This document shows, in pieces, positions 14,111 through 26,628 of a DNA stretch of 64,000 bases (position 1 is the stretch's first letter; each line of letters begins with the position of its first letter). A program made the position numbers and the translations under genes. Origin of the DNA: Zygnema cylindricum (lineage: Eukaryota; Streptophyta; Zygnematophyceae; Zygnematales; Zygnemataceae); the NCBI GenBank assembly GCA_037447655.1, contig JBBHKE010002119.1:1-64000 (forward strand). The letters are read 5' to 3'. The notes below the pieces were generated by a model that was given only the letters and a program-made list of their open reading frames with translations, did not search any database and had not been told where the DNA came from.

Positions 14111-17100
14111 GGAAACAATTCTTGTTATCGCTAACTGGTTGTGTAATTTAGGTGAAAATTCTTGTTATCGCTAACAAATTGTGTAAGTTAGGTAACAATT
14201 CTTGTAAGCGCAAACAGTTTGTGTAATTTAGGAAACAATTATGTTTATCGCTAACAGTTTATGTAATTTAGGTAACAATTTTTGTTATTGCTAACTGTTA
14301 GGTTAACTTAGGTAACAATTCTTTTTATCGCTAACCGTTTGTGTAATTTAGGAAACAATTCTTGTTATCGCTAAAAGTTTATGTAATTAAGGTAACAATT
14401 TTTGTTATCGCTAACTCTTAGGTTAATTTAGGTAACAATTCTTCTTATCGCTAACCGTTTGTGTAATTTAGGAAACAATTTTTGTTATCGCTAACTGTTT
14501 GTGTAATTTAGGTAACAATTCTTGTTATCGCTAACAATTTTTGTAATTTAGGTAACAATTCTTGTTATCGCTAACAGTTTGTGTAATTTAGGTCACAATT
14601 CTTGTTATCGCTAACTGTTTGTGTAATTTGGGTAGCAATTCTTGTTATTGCTAACAGTTTGTGTAATTTAGGTAAGAATTTCTTGTTATCACTAACAATT
14701 TTTTGTAATTTATGTAACAATTCTTGTTATCGCTAATAGTTTTTATAATTTAGGTCTTAATTCTTGTTATCGCTAACAATTTGTGTAGTTTAAGTTACAA
14801 TTCTTGTTATCGCTAACTGTTTGTGTAATATAAGTAACAATTCTTGTTATCGCTAACAGTTTCTGTAATTTAGGTAACAATTCTTGTTATCGCTAACTGT
14901 TTAGTTAATTTAGGTAACAATCCTTGTTATTGCTAACTGTTTCTCTAATTTAGGTAACAATTCTTGTTATCGCTAATAGTTTCTGTAATGTAGGTAACAA
15001 TTTTTGTTATCGCTAACCCTTTTTGAAATTTGGGTAACCTTTCTTGTTACCGCTAACAATTTGTGTAGTTTAAGTTTTATTTCTTGTTATCGCTAACAAT
15101 TTGTGTAGTTTAGATAACAATTTTTGTTATCGCTTAATGTTTGGTTAATTTAGGTAATAATTCTTGTTATCGCAAACAATTTGTGTAAGTTAGGCAACAA
15201 TTCCTGTAAGCGCAAACAGTTTGTGTAATTAAGGTAAAAATTCTTATTATCGCTAACAATTTGTGTAATTTAGGTAACAATTCTTGTTATCGCTAACAGT
15301 TTATGTAATTAAGATAACAATTTTTGTTATCGCTAACTGTTTGGTTAACTTAGGTAACAATTCTTGTTATCGCTAACCGTTTCTGTAATTTAGGAAACAA
15401 TTGTCGTTATCGCTAACAGTTTTTGTAATTTAGGTAACAATTCTTGTTATCGCTTAGAGTTTGTGTAATCTAGGTCACAATTCTTGTTATCGCTAACTGT
15501 TTGTTTAATTTAGGAAGCAATTCTTGTTATCGCTAACAGTTTGTGTAATTTAGGTAAGAATTTCTTGTTATCACTAACAATTTTTGTAATTTAGATCTTA
15601 ATTATTGTTATTGCTAACAATTTGTGTAGTTTAAGTTAGAATTCTTGTTATTGCTAACTGTTTCTGTAATTTAGGTAACAATTCTTGTAATTGATAATTG
15701 TTTGGTTAACTTAGGTAACAATTTTTGTTATCGCTAACCGTTTGTGTAATTAAGTAAACAATTCTTGTTATCGCTAACTGTTTGTTTAATTTAGATAACA
15801 ATTTTTGTTATCGCTAACTGTTTGGTTAATTTAGGTAACAATTCTTGTTATCGCTAACCGTTTGTGTAATTTAGGAAAAAAAATTGTTATCGCTAATTGT
15901 TTGTGTAATTTAGGTAACAATTCTTGTTATCGCTAACAGTTTGTGTAATTTAGGTAAAAATTTCTTGTTTTCACTAACAATTTTTGTAATTTAGGTAAGA
16001 ATTCTTGTAATCGCTAACAGTTTGTGTAATTTAGGTAACAATTCCTGAAAGCGCAAACAGTTTGAGTAATTTTGATAACAATTTCTGTTATCGCTAACTG
16101 TTTGGTTAATTTAGGTAATAATTCTTGTTATCGCTAACTGTTTGTGTAATTTAGGTAAAAATTATTGTTATCTCTAATAGTTTGTGTAATTTAGGTAAAA
16201 ATTCTTGTTATCGTTAACAGTTTTTGTATTTAAGGTAACAATTCTTGTTATTGCTAACAGTTTGGTTAATTTAGGTAACAATTCTTCTTATCGCTAACAG
16301 TTTGTGTAGTTTAGGTCATAATTTTTGTTATGGCTAACTGTTTGTGTAATTTAGGTATCAATTCTTGTTATAACTAACAGTTTATGTAACTTAGATAACA
16401 ATTTATTTAAGTGCAAACAGTTTGTGTAATTTAGATAATAATTCTTGTTATCGCTAACTGTTAGGTTAATTTAGGTAACAATTCTTGTTATCGCTAACTG
16501 TTTGTGTAATTTAGGTAACAATTCTTGTTATCGCTAACAATTTGTGTAGTTTAAGTAACAATTCTTGTTATCGCTAACAGTTTGTGTAATTTAAGTAACA
16601 ATTTTTATAATCCCTAACTGCTTAGTTAATTTAGGTAACAATTCTTGTTATCGCTAACTGTTTGTGTAACTTAGATAACAATTTTTGTTATCGCTAACAT
16701 TTTCGTTAATCTAGGTAACAATTCTTGTTATCGCTAACTGTTTGTGTAATTTAGGTAACAATTTTTGTTATCCCTAACAGTTTGTGTAATTTAGGTCACA
16801 ATTTTTGTTATCACTAACCGTTTGTGTAACTTAGACAAAAATTGCTGTAAGCCCAAACAATTTGTGTAATTTAGATAACAATTCCTGTTATCGCTAACTG
16901 TTTGGTTAATTTAGGTAACAATTCTTGTTATCGCTTACAGTTTGTGTAAGTTAGGTAACAATTATTGTAAGAGCAAATAGTTTGTGTAATTTAGATAACA
17001 ATTCATGTCATCGCTAACTGTTTGGTTAATTTAGGTAACAAATCTTGTTATCGCTAACAGTTTGTGTAAGTTAGGTAACATTTCCTGTAAAAGCAAATAG

Positions 17101-20100
17101 TTTGTGTAATTTAGATAAGAATTCATGTTATCGCTAACTGTTTGTGTAATTTAGGTAACAATTCTGTTTATCGCTAACAGTTTGTGTATGTTAGGTAACA
17201 ATTATTTTTATCGCAGACAGCTTTTTTAATTTAGGTAACAATTGTTGTTATGGCTAACAATTTGTGTAGTTTAAGTTTTTTTTACTTGTTATCGCTAACA
17301 ATTTGTGTAGATCATTTACAATTCTTGTTATCGCTAACCATTTCTGTAAGTTAGGTAACAATTCTTGTTATCGCGAACTGTTTGCTTAATTTAGGTAACA
17401 ATTCTTGTTATCGCTAACTGTTTGTGTTATTTAGGTAACAATTCTTGTTATTGCTAATAGTTTGTGTAATGTAGGTAAGAATTCTTGTTATCGCTAACCG
17501 TTTTTTAAATTTGGGTAACCTTTCTTGTTACCGCTAACAATTTGTGTAGTTTAAGTTACAATTCTTGTTATCGCTTAGAGTTTGTGTAGTTTAGGAAACA
17601 ATTTTTGTTATCACTAACTGTTAGGTTAACTTAGGTAACAATTCTTCTTATCGCTAACCGTTTGTGTAATTTAGGAAACAATTATTGTTATCGCTAACTG
17701 TTTGTGTAATTTAGGTAATAAATCTTGTTATCGCTAACAATTTTTGTAATTTAGGGAACAATTCTTGTTATCGCTAACAGTTTGTGTAATTTAGTTGAGA
17801 ATTTCTTGTTATCACTAACAGTTTTTGTAATTTAGGTAACAAATTTTGTTATCGCTAACAATTTGTGTAGTTTAAGTTACAATTGTTGTATTCGCTAACT
17901 GTTTGTGTAATTTAGGTAACAATTCTTATTATCGCTAACAGTTTTTGTAATTTAGGTAACAATTATTGTTATTGCTAGGTGTTTGTGTAATTTAGGTAAA
18001 AATTCTTGTTATCGCTAACAGCTGTTTGTGTAATTTAGGTCAAAATTCTTGTTATCGCTAATAGTTTGTGTAATGTAGGTAACAATTATTGTTATCGCTA
18101 ACCGTTTTTGAAATTTGGGTAACCTTTCTTGTTACCGCTAACAATTTGTGTAGTTTAAGTTACAATTCTTGTTATCGCTAACAATTTGTGTAGTTTAAGT
18201 TACAATTCTTATTATCGCTAACAGTTTGTGTAATTTAGATAACAATTCTTGTTATCGCTTAATGTTTGGTTAATTTAGGTAATAATTCTTGTTATCGCTA
18301 ATAGTTTCTGTTATTTAAGAAACAATTCTTGTTATCGCTAACCGTTTGTGTAATTTAGGTAACAATTCTTGATATCGCTAATAGTTTGTGTAATGTAGAT
18401 AACAATTCTTGTTATCGCTAACCGTTTTTGAAATTTGGGTAACTTTTCTTGTTACCGCTAACAATTTGTGTAGTTTAAGTTACAATTCTTGTTATCGCTA
18501 ACAATTTGTGTAGTTTAAGTTACAATTCTTATTATCGCTAACAATTTGTGTAATTTAGATAACAATTATTGTTATCGCTTAATGTTTGGTTAATTTAGGT
18601 AATAATATTTGTTATCGCTAATAGTTTGTGTAATTAAGGAAAAAATCTTGTTATCGCTAACTGTTTGTGTAATTTAGGTGAAAATTCTTGTTATCACTAA
18701 TAATTTGTATAAGTTAGGTAACAATTCTTGTAAGCGCTAACAGTTTGTGTAATTTAGGAAACATTTCTTGTATCCCTAACAGTTTGTGTAATTTATGTAA
18801 CAGTTCTTATTATCGCTAACAATTTGTGTAATTTAGGTAACAATTTTAGTTATCGCTAACAGTTTATGTAATTTAGGTAACAATTCTTGTTTTCGCTAAC
18901 AATTTGTGTAAGTTAGATAACAATTCTTGTTATCGCTAACTGTTTGTGTAATTTAGGTTGCAACTTTTTTATTGCTAACAGTTTGTGTAATTTAGGTAAG
19001 AATTTCTTTTATCACTAACAATTTTTGTAATTTAGGTAACAATTCTTGTTATCGCTAACAGCTTGTGTAATTTAGGTCTTAATTCTTGTTATCGCTAACA
19101 ATTTGTGTAATTTACGTAACAATTCTTGTTATCGCTAACTGTTTGTGTAATTTAGGTAACAATTCTTGTTATTCATAACAGTTTGGTTAACATAGGTAAC
19201 AATTCTTGTTATCGCTAACCGTTTATGTAATTTAGTAAACAATTATTGTTATCGCTAACTGTTTGTGTAATTAAGATATCAATTTTTGTTATCGCTAACT
19301 GTTTGGTTAATTTAGGTAACAATTCTTGTTATCGCTAACGGTTTGTGTAATTTAGGTAAAAATTTCTTGTTTTCACTAAATTTTTTTGTAATTTAGGTAA
19401 CAATTCTTGTTATCGCTAACAGTTTGTGTAATTTAGGTCACAATTATTGTTATCGCTAACTGTTTGGTGAACTTATGTAACAATTCCTGTAAGCGCAAAC
19501 AGTTTGTGTAATTTAGGAAACAATTCTTGTTATCGCTAACAGTTTGTGTAATTTAGGTAACAATTCTTATTATCGCTAAAAATTTGTGTAATTTAGGTAA
19601 TAACTCTTGTTATCGCTAATAGTTTATGTAATTTAGGTAACAATTTTTGTTATTTCTAACTGTTAGGTTAACTCAGGTAACAATTCTTGTTATCGCTAAC
19701 CGTTTGTGTAATTTAGGAAACAATTTTTGTTATCGCTAACTGTTTGTATAATTTAGGTAACAATTCTTGTTATTGCTAACAATTTTTGTAACTTAGGTAG
19801 CAATTCTTGTTATCGCTAACAATTTGTGTAATTTAGGTCCCAATTCTTGTTATCGCTTACAGTTTGTGTAATTTATGTAACAATTATTGTTATCGCTAAC
19901 AGTTTTTGTGATTTAGGTCTTAATTTTTGTTATCTTTAACAATTTGTATAGTTTAAGTTACAATTCTTGTTATCGCTAACTATTTGTGTAATTTAGGTAA
20001 CAATTCTTGTTATAGCTAACTGTTTGGTTAACTTAGGTAACAATTCTTGTTATCGCTAACCGTTTGTGTAATTTTGTAAACAATTCATGTTATCACTAAA

Positions 20101-21453
20101 TGTTTGTGTAATTTAGGTAACAATTCTTGTTATCGCTAACAGTTTGTGTAATTTAGGTCACAATTGTTGTTATCGCTAACAATTTGTGTAGTTTAAGTTA
20201 CAATTCTTGTTATCGCTAACTGTTTATGTAATTTAGGTAACAATTCTGTTTATCGCTAACTGTTTGGTTAACTTAGGTAACAATTCTTGTTATCGCTAAC
20301 CGTTTGTGTTATTTAGTAAACAATTCTTGTTATCGCTAACTGTTTGTGAAATTTTGGTAACAATTTTTATTATCGCTAACAATTTTTGTAATTTAGGTAA
20401 CAATTTTTGTTATTGCTAAGTGTTTGTGTAATTTAGGTAACAAATCTTGTTATCGCTAACAGTTTGTGTAATTTAGGTAATAATTATTGTAATCGTTAAC
20501 TGTTTGTATAATTTAGGTAACAATTCTGTTTATCTCTAACAATTTATGTAGTTTCATTTACAATTATTGTTAAAGCTAACTGTTTGTGTAATTTAGGTAT
20601 TAATGCTTATTATCGCTAACTGTTTGTGTAATTTAGGTAAAAATTCTTGTTATCGCTAACAGTTTATTTAAGTTAGGTAACAATTCTTGTTATCGCTAAC
20701 TCTTTGGTTAATTTAGGTAACAATTCTTGGTATCGCTAACTGTTTGTGTAATGTAGGTAACAATTCTTGTTATCGCTAACCGTTTTTGAAATTTGGGTAA
20801 CCTTTCTTTTTACTGCTAACAATTTGCGTAGTTTATGTTACAATTCTTGTTATCGCTAACAATTTGTGTAGTTTAAGTTACAATTCTTGTTATCGCGAAC
20901 AGTTTGTGTAATTTAGGAATCAATTCTTGTTATCGCTAATTGTTTGTGTAATTTAGGTAACAATTCTTGTTATCGCTAACAGTTTGAGTAATTTAGGTAA
21001 TAATTATTGTAATCGTTGACTGCTTTTGTAATTTAGGTAACAATTGTTGTTATCGCTAACAATTTGTGTAGTTTAAGTTTTTTTTCTTGTTATCGCTAAC
21101 TATTTGTGTAGTTTCATTTACAATTCTTGTTATTGCTAACAGTTTATATAATATAGGTAACAATTCTTGTTATCGCTAACCGTTTTTGTAATTTTGGGTA
21201 AACTTTCTTGTTACCACTAACAATTTGCGTAGTTTAAGTTACAATTGTTGTTATCGCTAACAATTTTTGTAATTTATGTAACAATTCTTGTTATCGCTAA
21301 CTGTTTTTGTAATTTAGGTCTTAATTTTTGTTATCGCTAACAATTTGTATAGTTTAAGTAACAATTCTTGTTATCGCTAACTGTTTCTGTAATTTAGGTA
21401 ACAATTCTTGTTATTGCTAACTGTTTGGTTAACTTAGGTAACAATTCTTGTTA

Positions 21454-21463
21454 NNNNNNNNNN
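21454..21463. other. Assembly gap (10 N) at satellite edge
   Basis: Ten N bases separate the satellite from unrelated sequence. A round 10-N spacer usually marks a gap of unknown size, so the true array length and its junction with the flank cannot be read here. Confidence 0.95.
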
Positions 21464-22933
21464 CCAATCAGGCATCCAAAAACCATTAAAAAAACCGTCA
21501 CACCATAAAATAAATAAAAATAGCAGGGTATAACGGACCAACCAGTTAAACTCCGAAATAAATCACACCGGGAGTTTTAACGTCTGCAATTATACAATTT
21601 TGAGGGCCACACTAAATAAAGCCTCAAATTGACCAACCAGGCAGTATGGGACGATAAAAATAAATAAAATACCACACTGCCAAAAAAATTACCAAAAACC
21701 TACGGACTAACCCCGTTGGTGGCTTTTCCTCCCGAATGTCATCCTACGCCGTGTCAGTTCGCTAAAAAAATTCGTCCGGCGGCGTGCGCTGTACTTTGAT
21801 CTTACGTCAGATTCTAACGTTTGTACATGATTGTGCACGACGCACACACATACAGTATGCCTACGTTGCGCGAGTTTTGTGCAAAGTTTTGTGCCCCTAC
21901 CAAAGGCCTGCCATAAAAAAGCCTACTTTTGAACTATGAAAAATATGCTTGTAAGTCCGAAACAGTCATTTTTTGAAAAGGAGTTTATAAGTGTCTTTAG
22001 TTAAATGTTTTTTGTTACCCATAATAGATTAACATTAGGGACTTTAACAAAAGCAAATTCTAAATCTTGGCAAAATAATAAGAAGAGACACGTGTCATTT
22101 TGAATTGTCTTTCTAATGGGTTGAAACATTTTGTCACAAATAAAAGGTGCACCAAGTATCGAATGAGTCATACAACAATGACAATTGATATAAATGTTTG
22201 TTTTAAACAAGGCAAATAAGTTTGCTAACGCATGCTAACCATTACCACACCCATCAAATAAGTTTGTCCGACAACTTTTATAAATTTTAAATTTAGCTAG
22301 TTCATGGTTAACGTTGCTAGGAATATCTATTGGACCAAACCACCAGTGTTCTACAGGTTTGGTAAAAAAGGTGTGTGTCGACAACCATTTTAACATTCTC
22401 GATCAATATGTCAACTCTCTTTTGTAAATTTATTATAACAAACGATGCTCCTATCTCAACCTTTTGTAACTCCATTCTTTTTGGGTCCCCTCTTGATTTA
22501 ACTGGGAGGCTTCAACCACGATAACTACTTCAATTGCAATCGAGGAGTGAGTTTCACAAATCATCAACCCCATTGTTCCGCCCTATCCTCAAAATTATTA
22601 TTTTTTACTATCACATCCCATAAAAAACAAAATAATAATAATACGAGCACCAAAATAATAACAGTTTACAAAATGGCAAAACCTAAAAAACTAAAAAAAG
22701 CGCCATAAATAAATATACATGTTACCTACGAGTTACAAATAGTTAATCGATCGTTCCACAACATCATGGTTGAACAATAATAGATACTAAATATCGACGA
22801 AAACCAAAATATTTGTTAGAATTGGCACCATCAATAAATTAACGAGCACAATATCAATCGTGTTATTGAGTGTCGTAACTGAAAATAACCTTATCCACAT
22901 ATGTGCCAAGTTCTTATAGTCCATGCCTTCGTG
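21464..22933. other. Non-genic, AT-rich stretch
   Basis: No reading frame of convincing length or recognisable protein similarity is present. The longest frames are under 75 codons. I see no terminal repeats here. Confidence 0.6.
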
Positions 22934-24072
22934 TGAAATTTTATGAGGTCCATTCTCCCACAAAGTTTGAACATCTAAAGAAGCTTATCTATATAGTGCC
23001 GACTCCAAGTTGATACAACACACATGATGGACACCCTGACAGTCAGAACCCCAATAAAGCTTCACCGATGTGAAAACAAACTTTCTGTGTGCTCAGCTCC
23101 CCCATATAATCCAAAGTTAGAATATGAGTATTTGGACACATTCCCCCACTTTGAATTTCCCTTAGAAATGCAGCCACCCCGGCAGGCAAAAACTTTGACC
23201 GACTACAACCCTATGTAGCCTGGACTCCCCTGAGTCTGCAGCAAAAGAATCACTGAAAATGGTCAACTGAATGAGTTGATATTAAATGGCAAAGTCTGTT
23301 GATTTATACAGACGCTCTCTAGGAGAGAGGCGGCTTTCTATCAAAATATTCTAAGTCCTAAAACCCCTCCCTAAGCCCCCTAGTACTGAGGTAAGAACCA
23401 ATCATATGAATGTACCGTACAAGAAAGTACAAGTGTCGGAGTACTTTATGTACGGTCCTTCTACAACATCGCTATAATATGACATTTGTCACATCCGGAA
23501 TTGTCATCTCGCGTTCCAAAGATCCCGCAATCCTCCAAGATATTGCCATGTGTTATCTGGAGTGGAGGCGCCCAAAAACGCCAAAGCGGCCATTCCGAAA
23601 TCCTGACTCGCACCACGGCCGTCGATTGAAGTCTGATTTTTATCCGGACCGTCGAAATAAATGTTCGTAACATTTATTTCGTGCAGTACTATAGTACATA
23701 ACGGGTTATATGTTCTACCGTACATTTCATTAGTTAAATGAAATGTTCTACGTGTATGTGTTTAAATACCTATCAAATCCTATAAACCTCAGCACTGGTC
23801 TTAAACTTAGCCGACAAAGCTAACGGCTACGGGTGTCGTAACGGACTGTAGGTACCAAAATCAATTCGTGGGTCTGTCAAATATCATTTTGGTAAATCTA
23901 CCAAATCTACTCCTTGTCTTCTTAGAGGGCCTAGGTAGCCATGGCTTTAGTTCCATATCCAACCTTTAGTGACCGCAACAAGTGTGGGGGCTTGGAGAAA
24001 GGAGTTATAGGCAGACTGCCTTTGCTGTTTTTCTATCATAATACTAACCTAGAAAATACACAAATATCAACA
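22934..24072 (-). repeat. Solo LTR, copia-related family b (diverged copy)
   Basis: The sequence runs from TGAAATTTTATGAGG to AATATCAACA and aligns along its length with the solo LTR at 34929-36246. It is more distantly related to the LTRs at 55885 and 62409, sharing the TGAGTC...GAATCACTGAAAA block, TATTCTAAGTCCTAAA and the terminal CTAGAAAATA segment. Orientation follows those LTRs. No matching 5-bp flanks are visible (TCGTG versus ACCTT), so the ends may be eroded or it may be a remnant of a deleted element. Short frames inside it do not look coding. Confidence 0.7.
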
Positions 24073-25087
24073 ACCTTCAATCACAAAGTTCAAGGGTTAT
24101 TATGTGCAACCAGCTCTTCTAAGATCTAAACAAAGCATCAAGTGAAAAATATAGTTGAAAGAAGTCGCGATAATTGTAAGAAATATCTTCACAAGACCAA
24201 TTTTGGAATAATATCCAACAAATTCGATAGGCGCTGTTCGTTTATCTCTTTTAAATTTTTTGTAATATCTTATTTGGTTTTTATATCAGCTTGTCAACCT
24301 TGGTAGACCACATCGCTAGGAAAGACTAATTGTATTTAGACAAGTTGCATTACCAATCTTTTTGCAGGGTGTTCATATGCGTCTTCCCATCACTATAGCC
24401 CCAGTCAACGACCTAATAAGATTAGTTCTAGTGGCATCTATAATCTCTTCAGGTATGTGGATGTTGGAACTCTTAGTTTAACTTATGTGGTATCCAATGT
24501 CGATAAAGGTTTATTGCCATTTTTATAATGTTCATGTCTACTTGTTCCATTCTCTTGGTCCACGACTATAATGAATTTCTTTCGTGCTTTTATCTTGTCA
24601 CGAGTAACTACTCATCGGTGCAATAATAAGTTGTTGATAAACTAGTTACCGTTGAATTCAAAGGCATGTTGGAGGCGACGTTTAAGGTTAAATTTGACGA
24701 TCGACTATGACTTTGTTCAAGGTATGAGATAGGATTTTGGCTTATTGGTCATAGGTTTTTACCTCACGTCGTTTGTCACCATTTTTGTTTTATCTTATAC
24801 CTCTTTTAAGTCTTGCCTTACCACGTCTTTGCTCTTTCGCAAGCCAAATTACATTGGCGGTCAACGAATAGATGATCAAGGTGTTTGTTTACTTTATAAC
24901 TCCCATGATATACGACAACACATGACATGGTTCGAGATGGAATGGATGAAGTGCGTAGAAAAGTAGGAAACATCATAAAATGAGAAGTGTCATATATACT
25001 CCCAATACATTCGCAATCCAAAATTTTTGTGATGTGAACATATAGGCAAACGTTGTTGCACGCATCGAAGGTTTTTTTTTTTTTTTT
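24073..25087. other. Non-genic stretch
   Basis: No recognisable coding region, RNA gene or terminal repeat was found. The only frames are short and of unbiased composition. A poly-T tract of about 17 bases at 25071-25087 borders the foldback element on the right. Confidence 0.55.
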
Positions 25088-26628
25088 AGTACGCAGAATA
25101 CCAGAATAAATAAAAATCACTCTCCATTCCCAACCTGTACGGATTATTTTTCGTGCAGGGGCCGCGGAGGGGTCTCGGGCAACGGATGCCATTCCACAAA
25201 AGTGAAGTCCATGAAGGCGCCTCTTTCTCTCTCCCTCTCCCACTACCACGTATATTCCACAATCCTTGCAATGAAAAAATGTAATAATGCTATCAAATGA
25301 AAGATCTCTTAAAAAAATACTTTTAACTTTCTTTGGGCGTATTTTGATGACAAGTAGAGTGAGAAAGGACAAAAAAACAAAATCGGGAAACCATGGCGGA
25401 AAGATTTGGAATTAGTGACGTTGACGCCATCATAGTGAGCGTGACGTCAAAATGTCACAAACCTTAAACATCTACAATGTCACACGAAACTCCTGTACTG
25501 GCCTACATCCGTCGGTATTTTGTAAACGTCATCAATTGTCACAAGTTTTGTAGTCATTTACAACCGTCACAAATGACATCCACGTCTACACCCGTCACAT
25601 TTTAAAATAACGATTCAATTGCGTTCCAGCGGAATGTTCTGAAAGTAGTACGAAAAATCTTCGTTAAAAAACGAAGTAACTATAACAAGTTTCGATGTCA
25701 TGGGAAAGTGCCCGTATTGATTCATTTAACACTCTATAAATTGTACGCCTAAAATTTCGCTACCAATTTGAATTTTAACCAGCTACAACGAACACTCATC
25801 GTTATCTTGACCTCTTTTTGTCACATAAATACACCAATAGCTATAACTTTATAAATACAACCCTGATTCGTACGATTATTTCCCGGACGCCACCTAAATT
25901 CTTAACTTTACATCATAAAATCCTAAATACACATTTATAAATAAGTTTGATTCTTTATTACTATAATAAAATAACAATCTCGTCTACATCCGTCACAATA
26001 AGACCAATGGCACTTTCCCATGTATCAAAACTTAGTCTTATAACTTTGTTTTTTAGCGAAGATTCTCCGTACTACTTTTAGAGCATTCCTAGGTAAAGAA
26101 ATGAAATCGTGACTTTAGATTGTGACGGATATAGACGTGGGTGTTATTTGTGACGGTTGTCAACGACTACAAAACTCGCGACAATTGATGACGTTTACAA
26201 AATAACGACTGTTGTACACGTCTGACTACTTGTGGCATTATAGATGTTTAGGGTTTGTGACATTTTGACCCGCACTCAATTATGACAGCGTCGACATCAC
26301 AAATTATAAAACTTTCCGCCATTGTTTCCTTAATTTGTGTTTTAGTCATTTTTCACTGTACTTACCATCAAAATACGCCCAAATATAGTAAAAATAAATT
26401 GTTTTTAGAGATCTCTCATTTTACACCATTATTGACATTTTTCACCGCATCAATTGTGAGATTGACGCGGTAGTGGGAGAGGGAGAGAGAGAGGCACGTT
26501 CACATACTTCGTTTTTGCAAAATGGCGTCCATTGGTCGAGACCCATCCACGACCCTTGTACGGTAAAAAGCGCACGGAAAAAAGTCACGCAGAGGTTGGA
26601 AACTTTCAGTGTTTTTTTTTTGGGTACT
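25088..26628. mobile_element. Long foldback element with ~620-bp inverted arms
   Basis: The left arm 25088-25712 and right arm 26009-26628 are diverged inverted copies around a ~296-bp spacer. Matching landmarks occur in mirrored order: a poly-T or poly-A tract at the tip, a CTCTCTCTCCCTCTCCC tract, TTTGGGCGTATTTTGATG, GTCAAAATGTCACAAACC, GTAAACGTCATCAATTGTC and CATGGGAAAGTGCC at the inner edge. No transposase-like frame is present. A 184-codon minus frame at 24818-25372 straddles the left edge and its composition follows the inverted repeat. It could be a foldback or MITE-like non-autonomous DNA transposon. I could not define a target-site duplication. Confidence 0.8.

Larger units (their letters stand above)
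1..21453. repeat. Satellite array of ~40-bp AT-rich monomers
   Basis: The whole stretch is a head-to-tail array with a period of 40 bp, about 535 monomers. The typical unit reads CTTGTTATCGCTAAC, then a variable middle (TGTTTGTGT, AGTTTGTGT, TGTTTGGTT or AATTTGTGT), then AATTTAGGTAACAATT. Most units differ from the consensus by a few substitutions, and a few are shortened at block junctions (near 3262, 5420, 9418 and 13111). Each unit has dyad symmetry: GATAACAA-TTC-TTGTTATC across unit boundaries, and TTGTTA-TCGC-TAACAA inside the AATTTG class. No gene, RNA or transposon interrupts it. Both ends are open: the window begins inside the array and it stops at an assembly gap. Centromeric or subtelomeric heterochromatin is possible, but the sequence cannot tell which. 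Confidence 0.97.

Noticed and set aside
1-21453. CRISPR-like array
   Set aside because: The unit is a contiguous 40-bp satellite with no unique spacers, in a eukaryotic setting with introns and retrotransposons.
24818-25372. 184-codon minus-strand frame
   Set aside because: It lies across the left edge and arm of the foldback element, its composition follows the CT tract and poly-T, and it matches no family I know.
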